Source: Clostridioides mangenotii TR (lineage in GTDB: Bacteria > Bacillota > Clostridia > Peptostreptococcales > Peptostreptococcaceae). From it: 64,000 nucleotides of DNA. The notes below the pieces were generated by a model, which was given only the letters and a program-made list of their open reading frames with translations, was not told the origin of the DNA and did not search any database. Below are positions 59,100-64,000 of the stretch, piece after piece. The stretch is taken from assembly GCF_000498755.1 (NCBI RefSeq), contig NZ_AXUS01000010.1:40506-104505 (forward strand), written 5' to 3'. The position numbers were made by a program, and so were the translations under genes. Positions within the stretch are counted from its first letter, which is position 1. Every line of letters begins with the position of its first letter.

Positions 59100-59870
59100 A
59101 TGAAAAAAGCCGTTTTAGTGGTTAGTTTTGGGACAAGTTACCATGAAACTAGAGAAAAAACTATAGATGTATGCGAAAATAAGATAAAAGACTCATTGAG
59201 TGGTTACGATTTCTTTAGAGCATATACTTCGAATATGATAATTAGAAAACTTAAAAATAGAGATGGTATACATATAGAAAATCCTATAGAAGCTCTTACT
59301 AGGATGAGCGATGAGGGATATGATGAAGTATTAGTTCAGACACTACATATAATATGTGGTGAGGAGTATAATAAATTAAAAGATCAGATAGAAGAATTAT
59401 CTCATAAATTTAAAAAAATAACACTTGGAAGACCTCTACTTACAACAATCAATGACTATAAAGAGACTGCAAATGCAATAAAATGGCAGATTCCAGAACT
59501 GGGATATGATGAAGCGGTAGTGTTTATGGGTCATGGCACAGATCACGAATCTCACTCAGCTTATCCTGCAATAGAATACGCTATGAGAGATGATGAAATA
59601 AACACTTATGTTGGAACAGTTGAAGGATATCCAGAGCTTGAACACGTCATTAAAAAGCTTAAAAAAGATAAAATTAAAAAAGTACATCTAATGCCGTTTA
59701 TGTTGGTGGCGGGAGATCATGCTATCAATGATATGGCAAGTAATGAAGAGGATTCATGGAAGACAATTTTAGAAGAAAGTGGATATGATGTAAAGGTGTA
59801 TCTACAGGGATTAGGAGAAAATCCTGAAATTCAAAATATATTTGAAAAACATGCACATGACTGTCTGTAA
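59100..59870 (+). CDS. cbiK: Sirohydrochlorin cobaltochelatase, CbiK type
   Basis: The 256-residue protein starts KKAVLVVSFGTSYHETREKT and holds the two catalytic histidine regions FMGHGTDHESHSAYPA and MPFMLVAGDHAINDMA. It inserts cobalt into sirohydrochlorin, the committed step of the anaerobic route. CGGAGGTAA precedes the ATG. No signal peptide is seen, so it is cytoplasmic. Confidence 0.95.
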   Translation: MKKAVLVVSFGTSYHETREKTIDVCENKIKDSLSGYDFFRAYTSNMIIRKLKNRDGIHIENPIEALTRMSDEGYDEVLVQTLHIICGEEYNKLKDQIEELSHKFKKITLGRPLLTTINDYKETANAIKWQIPELGYDEAVVFMGHGTDHESHSAYPAIEYAMRDDEINTYVGTVEGYPELEHVIKKLKKDKIKKVHLMPFMLVAGDHAINDMASNEEDSWKTILEESGYDVKVYLQGLGENPEIQNIFEKHAHDCL

Positions 59871-59960
59871 ACAGCAGCTGTGCACTAAACCACAATTACA
59901 AAGTAATATAATACAGTTTGAATTTATAATAGTCGATATATTTTTGAAGGGAGCAAGTTA

Positions 59961-60683
59961 ATGACAAAAAAAGCTAAGTTTTATGGTATAGGTACTGGAC
60001 CAGGGGATAGCTCTCTGGTTACTGTAAAGGCAGTGGATACTCTAAAAAATTTGGATATACTATACACACCAGAATCAAAAAAAGGTGGAGATAGTTTAGC
60101 TTATTCAATAGTAAAAGAGTACCTACCAGAAGATCTAGAGATAAAATCTAGACATTTCCCTATGAACTTCAATGAAGATGAAAAAGAAGAAGTATGGAGC
60201 AGTGTCGCAGATGAGATAGTCTCAGACGTGGAGTCAGGTAAAAATGTTGGGTTCGTAACACTTGGAGATCCAATGATATACAGCACGTATGTGTATGTTA
60301 TGGAAAGATTAATACACAGGGTTGAAGTTGAGACAATTCCGGGAATATCATCTTTCTCAAATATTGCTTCAAATCAAAACTTCCCATTGGTAATGGATAG
60401 AGACGCACTTATAGTGATTCCGTGTACTTTGGAAGAAAAAAAGATAGATTATGCTTTGAAAAACTATAATTCTATAGTGCTTATGAAGGTATATAAGAAT
60501 TTTAAAGAAATAATTAAAAAACTTGAAGAATTTGAACTTATAGACCACGCTATATTAGTAAGCAATTCATCACAGAGCGGTGAAATGGTATATACAGATT
60601 TAAGAGATGTACATTTAGAAGAAAAAATTTCGTATTTCTCAACTATATTAATAAATACAAATAACGATTGGACAAGACAATAG
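59961..60683 (+). CDS. cbiL: Cobalt-factor II / precorrin-2 C20-methyltransferase
   Basis: The 240-residue methylase starts KFYGIGTGPGDSSLVTVKAVDTL and has TLGDPMIYSTYVYVMERL and PGISSFSNIA. It methylates C-20. GAAGGGAGC precedes the ATG. A 90-base gap separates it from cbiK, longer than the other gaps in this part of the operon. Confidence 0.95.
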   Translation: MTKKAKFYGIGTGPGDSSLVTVKAVDTLKNLDILYTPESKKGGDSLAYSIVKEYLPEDLEIKSRHFPMNFNEDEKEEVWSSVADEIVSDVESGKNVGFVTLGDPMIYSTYVYVMERLIHRVEVETIPGISSFSNIASNQNFPLVMDRDALIVIPCTLEEKKIDYALKNYNSIVLMKVYKNFKEIIKKLEEFELIDHAILVSNSSQSGEMVYTDLRDVHLEEKISYFSTILINTNNDWTRQ

Positions 60684-60704
60684 TTAGTATCGAAGGAGAT
60701 CAGA

Positions 60705-61610
60705 ATGAATATAAAAGTTGGAACTAGAGGAAGTAAGCTTGCTCTCATCCAAACTTATTGGATAATTGATAAGATTAAAGAAAAGTACCCGGAAGTTAAC
60801 TTTGAAGTTAAAGAAATAAAAACAACTGGAGATAGAATCCAACATTTATCACTTGATAAAATAGGAGATAAAGGCCTTTTCGTAAAAGAGATCGAGCAAC
60901 AGTTATTGGATGGAGAAATTGATATAGCTGTGCACAGTATGAAGGATATGCCATCATCTTTACCAGAAGGATTAAAATTTACAAGAACACCGAAAAGAGA
61001 AGATCCGAGAGATGTACTTATATTAAAAGAAGGTTTTAAAAGTTTAGATGAACTTCCAAAAGGGGCTAAGATTGGTACAGGAAGTAAGAGAAGAAAATAC
61101 CAGTTGCTTAATGAAAGACCTGACTTAGAGGTAGTGTCTATAAGAGGAAACATTGAGACTAGAATCAAAAAGATAGAAAGTGAGAACTTGCATGGTGTAG
61201 TATTGGCTGCTGCAGGTATTATCAGAGCTGGATTAGAGGATGTCGTAAGTGAATTTATTCCGGTTGATACGATGGTTCCAGCACCAGCTCAAGGAGCACT
61301 GGCTATTGAAATTAGGGATAATAACAGTGAAATTGAGGAAATGTTAAATACGCTAGGTGATGAAGTTACAGACATTCAAATATCGGCTGAAAGAGGCTTT
61401 TTAGATGGAGTTAATGGAAGTTGTCATATACCAATAGGTGCTTTTTGTGAAGTAGAAGGTTCTAAATTGAAGCTCACTGGAATATACGGAGATGAGGAAG
61501 GTCAGTGCCTAATAAAACACAGTATGACCGGTGTTTCATCAAGTCCGAGAGAATTGGGACTCGATTTAGCTAAAAAGGTATTAGAGGAGTATAAAAGATA
61601 TGAAGGGTAA
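60705..61610 (+). CDS. hemC: Porphobilinogen deaminase (hydroxymethylbilane synthase)
   Basis: The 301-residue protein has KVGTRGSKLALIQT at the start, HSMKDMPSSLPEGL, and the cofactor-binding cysteine in DGVNGSCHIPIGAF. It joins four porphobilinogens. AAGGAGAT precedes the ATG. It overlaps the cobA/hemD gene by 11 bases. Confidence 0.96.
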   Translation: MNIKVGTRGSKLALIQTYWIIDKIKEKYPEVNFEVKEIKTTGDRIQHLSLDKIGDKGLFVKEIEQQLLDGEIDIAVHSMKDMPSSLPEGLKFTRTPKREDPRDVLILKEGFKSLDELPKGAKIGTGSKRRKYQLLNERPDLEVVSIRGNIETRIKKIESENLHGVVLAAAGIIRAGLEDVVSEFIPVDTMVPAPAQGALAIEIRDNNSEIEEMLNTLGDEVTDIQISAERGFLDGVNGSCHIPIGAFCEVEGSKLKLTGIYGDEEGQCLIKHSMTGVSSSPRELGLDLAKKVLEEYKRYEG

Positions 61611-63101
61611 AGTATACTTAGTCGGTGCCGGCCCTGGTGATCATAAGCTTATGACAATTAAAGGGTTGGAATGTATAAGAAAATCTGACGTAATTGTTTA
61701 TGATAGACTTGCTAATAGTAGTTTTTTGAAAGAAGCCAAATCTGACTGCGAATTTATATATGTAGGAAAGGCTTCTAGCAATCATATATTGCCACAGGAA
61801 GATATAACAAGGTTATTTCAGAAAAGGCTCTTGAAGGGAAGATAGTTACTAGACTTAAGGGTGGTGATCCATATGTATTTGGAAGAGGTGGAGAAGAAGC
61901 CGAAGAATTAGTAAATAGAGGAATTGAATTTGAAGTAGTACCGGGAATAACTTCTGCAATAGGTGGACTATGTTATGCAGGAATTCCTATAACTCACAGG
62001 GACCACGCATCTTCATTTCACGTAATAACTGGTCATAATAGAGATGACGATACAAAAGAGTTAAATTGGCATGCACTTGCAAACAATAAAGGGACACTTG
62101 TATTTTTAATGGGTGTTTCCAATTTAAAGAGAATAAGTGAGAATCTTATTAAAGAAGGAAAAGACAAAAACACTCCAGTTGCATTTATAAGCTGGGCAAC
62201 TAGATATAATCAGAGAGTAGTAACCTCTACATTAGAAAACTCATATAAAGATGCTATTGAGCAAAATGTTAAGCCTCCTACACTAATCGTAGTAGGAAGT
62301 GTTGTAGAGCTTAGAGATAAGTTGAATTTTTTTGAGAATAAAAAACTATTTGGAAGTAATGTAGCAGTTACAAGATCGAGACTACAAAATAGTACCCTAG
62401 TTGAAAAAATTTCTGATTTAGGGGGTAACCCTATAGAGATTCCTACTATAAAGATAGAAAAAATAGAGGATAATTTCGATTTAGAAAAAGAAATAAAGGA
62501 TATACAAAAGTATACATATATAGCCTTTACAAGTAAAAACTCTGTAGATATATTTTTCGATAAATTAGAAGAAATGAATTTGGATTCTAGAGCACTTGCT
62601 GGTTTAAAAGTATGTTCAATAGGTTCCGCTACTTCTGATTCATTAAATAAAAGAGGCATAAAAGCAGATATATGTCCTAAAAAGTTTGTAGCCGAGTACT
62701 TATTTGAGGAATTAAAAGAAGATTTAACATCAGAAGACAATGTACTTATACCTAGATCAGAAAATGCTAGGGATTTCTTAGTTGAGAATATATCGAGGCT
62801 ATGTCCTGTTAAAGAAGTTCATATATACAGGACTGTTATAGATAGTGACAAGAAAGATGAAGTTATGGATGTTCTTAATTCAGAAGACTTGGACTACATT
62901 ACATTTACAAGTTCATCCACAGTTAAAAACCTTGTAGAAATAATCGGTGAAGATAAATTAAGTCTTCTTAAAAGAATAAAGGTAGTATCTATAGGTCCTA
63001 TAACTACTAAAACTGCAAGAGATTTCGGTATTGATATCTATAAAGAAGCAGATGTAAGCACTATAGATGGGATTGTAGATGTTATAATAGAAGATAAATA
63101 A
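61600..63101 (+). CDS. cobA/hemD: Uroporphyrinogen-III C-methyltransferase / uroporphyrinogen-III synthase fusion, interrupted by a one-base frameshift
   Basis: Frame 1 gives VYLVGAGPGDHKLMTIKGLE up to PQEDITRL, then runs to TAG at 61843-61845. The correct continuation ISEKALEGKIVTRLKGGDPYVFGRGGEE is in the next frame. One base, most simply an A near 61815, restores a 500-residue protein. Residues 1 to about 245 are the SAM methylase making precorrin-2; the rest is HemD (NVAVTRSRLQNSTLVEKISDLGG, FTSSSTVKNLVEII). The fusion is common in clostridia. The break is probably a sequence error. Confidence 0.92.
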
Positions 63102-63188
63102 AAGAGTGATATATATAAATATAAAGAACTTATTGAAGATATACAGATTAAAGAAGAGTGGAAATTACAAAATAAAGGGGGTATTAGT

Positions 63189-63779
63189 ATGTATTATCCA
63201 ATAGTTTTAAATATCAGTGATAGCAAAATAACTGTTGTAGGAGCAGGTAAGGTTGCATTTAGAAAATGTAAATCTCTTGTTGAGCTCGGAAAATCTGTAA
63301 CGGTAGTTGGCAAAAATATACTGGATAATTTTTATGATTTAGGAAATAGTATAAACGTAATTGAAGCAGAGTTTAATACCTCATTTATTGAAGATAGTTC
63401 AATTGTCATAGCTGCCACTAATAATAAGGACCTAAATAGGTCTATAGGATTGTATTGTCGAGACAATAATAAATTAGTAAATGTTGTGGACGATATTGAA
63501 CTATCTAATTTTACTGTTCCGTCATTTTTAAAAAAGGGGGATTTAATGATCAGTGTGTCAACTGGAGGGAAGAGTCCTGCACTTTCAGCAAAGATAAGAA
63601 AAGACTTAGAAAAAAAATATGACGATGAATTTATTGAATTTTTAGATCTACTTGGTAGGCTAAGAGTGAAAATAATCGAGTCAGAAAAAAATATTCAAAA
63701 AAGAAATAACATGCTCAAACAGTTGGTAAATCTGAGTTTAGAAGAGCTGAAAGAGATAAGTATAAAATTTAATTTATAA
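63189..63779 (+). CDS. Precorrin-2 dehydrogenase (SirC / CysG N-terminal type)
   Basis: The 196-residue protein has the Met8/CysG-N NAD-binding start YPIVLNISDSKITVVGAGKVAFRK and the catalytic-domain segment VVDDIELSNFTVPSFLKKGDLMISVSTGGKSPALSAKIRKDLE. It oxidises precorrin-2 to sirohydrochlorin, the substrate of CbiK. AAGGGGG precedes the ATG. It is the last gene of the operon and is directly followed by the rRNA promoter, with no clear terminator between. Confidence 0.92.
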   Translation: MYYPIVLNISDSKITVVGAGKVAFRKCKSLVELGKSVTVVGKNILDNFYDLGNSINVIEAEFNTSFIEDSSIVIAATNNKDLNRSIGLYCRDNNKLVNVVDDIELSNFTVPSFLKKGDLMISVSTGGKSPALSAKIRKDLEKKYDDEFIEFLDLLGRLRVKIIESEKNIQKRNNMLKQLVNLSLEELKEISIKFNL

Positions 63780-63785
63780 AAAGTG

Positions 63786-63814
63786 TTGACGAGGGTTTTA
63801 GATTTTGATATAGT
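63786..63814 (+). promoter_or_regulatory. rRNA operon promoter
   Basis: TTGACG (63786-63791) and TATAGT (63809-63814) are 17 bases apart. Transcription would start near 63821, leaving a leader of about 160 bases before the 16S gene. The leader includes the gaacattgaaaattaaacag segment typical of clostridial rRNA leaders. Confidence 0.8.
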
Positions 63815-63979
63815 AATACTTGTCCTCGAGAGAGCGGCAAACGAAACTAACAAAGCAAGAAGATAAAACAACAAAAGAACATTGAAAATTAAACAGTAGG
63901 TTAATTTATAAGAAAACAAGAAACAAACCATATAAAGCCAGATATTAAAGATAACGATAGTATCTGAGCAGGTCAAATT

Positions 63980-64000
63980 ATTATTGAGAGTTTGATCCTG
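63980..64000 (+). rRNA. 16S ribosomal RNA, 5' end only
   Basis: The segment gagagtttgatcctg at 63986-64000 is the universal 5' end of bacterial 16S rRNA. By E. coli numbering the mature end is near 63980. The rest lies beyond the window. Confidence 0.93.

Noticed and set aside
59100..59870. Possibility that cbiK is a protoporphyrin ferrochelatase or CbiX
   Set aside because: Length, the start motif and the two histidine segments fit CbiK, and the position within the cbi operon agrees.

Overview
The window is AT-rich (roughly one third G+C by eye) and nearly every gene lies on the + strand. It carries endospore genes (spoVT, spoVB, yabP, yabQ, spoIIE, a gerS-like lipoprotein gene), complete anaerobic cobalamin genes and AGGAGG-type ribosome binding sites. 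This points to an anaerobic spore-forming Firmicute. From memory, the gene order (spoVT-spoVB-mazG-hup-rqcP-yabPQ-divIC-spoIIE; atp operon; acpS-CBS-gerS-alr-antitoxin-toxin; cob/cbi cluster) fits the Peptostreptococcaceae near Clostridioides difficile. The species is not identified.

Layout. 1-9.4 kb: sporulation and cell-division block. 9.44-9.75 kb: a non-coding stretch with a dense cluster of DnaA-box sequences next to a very AT-rich segment. 9.8-21.8 kb: an exported M3 peptidase, galU, a small membrane protein, rho, rpmE, a DUF1385 protein, prmC-prfA, a ZIP transporter, sua5, a low-molecular-weight phosphatase, rpiB and upp. 22.2-23.8 kb: a yqeB-like gene behind a near-perfect sigma-54 promoter, then dCMP deaminase. 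24-30.9 kb: an F-type ATP synthase operon whose c subunit has a sodium-type ion site and whose epsilon subunit lacks the C-terminal domain. 31-42.6 kb: POT transporter, acpS, CBS protein, gerS-like, alr, MazEF-type pair, split transketolase, a decayed and an intact YkvI-like gene, a putative PrcB-like protein, 5-formyl-THF cyclo-ligase (minus strand) and an S41 protease. 43.4-63.8 kb: cobT-U-S-C, a cobalamin riboswitch with terminator, then cbiP-A-B, cobD, pduX, cbiC-D-E-T-F-G-H-J-K-L, hemC, cobA/hemD and a precorrin-2 dehydrogenase. The window ends in an rRNA promoter and the first ~21 bases of a 16S rRNA gene.

The cbi/cob genes supply nearly the whole route from hydroxymethylbilane to cobalamin. 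HemC and CobA/HemD make precorrin-2, the dehydrogenase makes sirohydrochlorin, CbiK inserts cobalt, and CbiL/H/F/G/D/J/E/T/C/A complete the corrin ring. CbiP, CbiB, CobD and PduX add the amides and aminopropanol arm, and CobT/U/S/C assemble the nucleotide loop. A cobalt transporter, an adenosyltransferase and hemA/B/L are not present here.

Four otherwise normal genes (the rqcP-like S4 gene, spoIIE, atpD, cobA/hemD) are each broken by one missing base, three of them in a short run of one base. Because atpD is among them, these look like sequence errors rather than real mutations. Each is annotated as one gene across the break.
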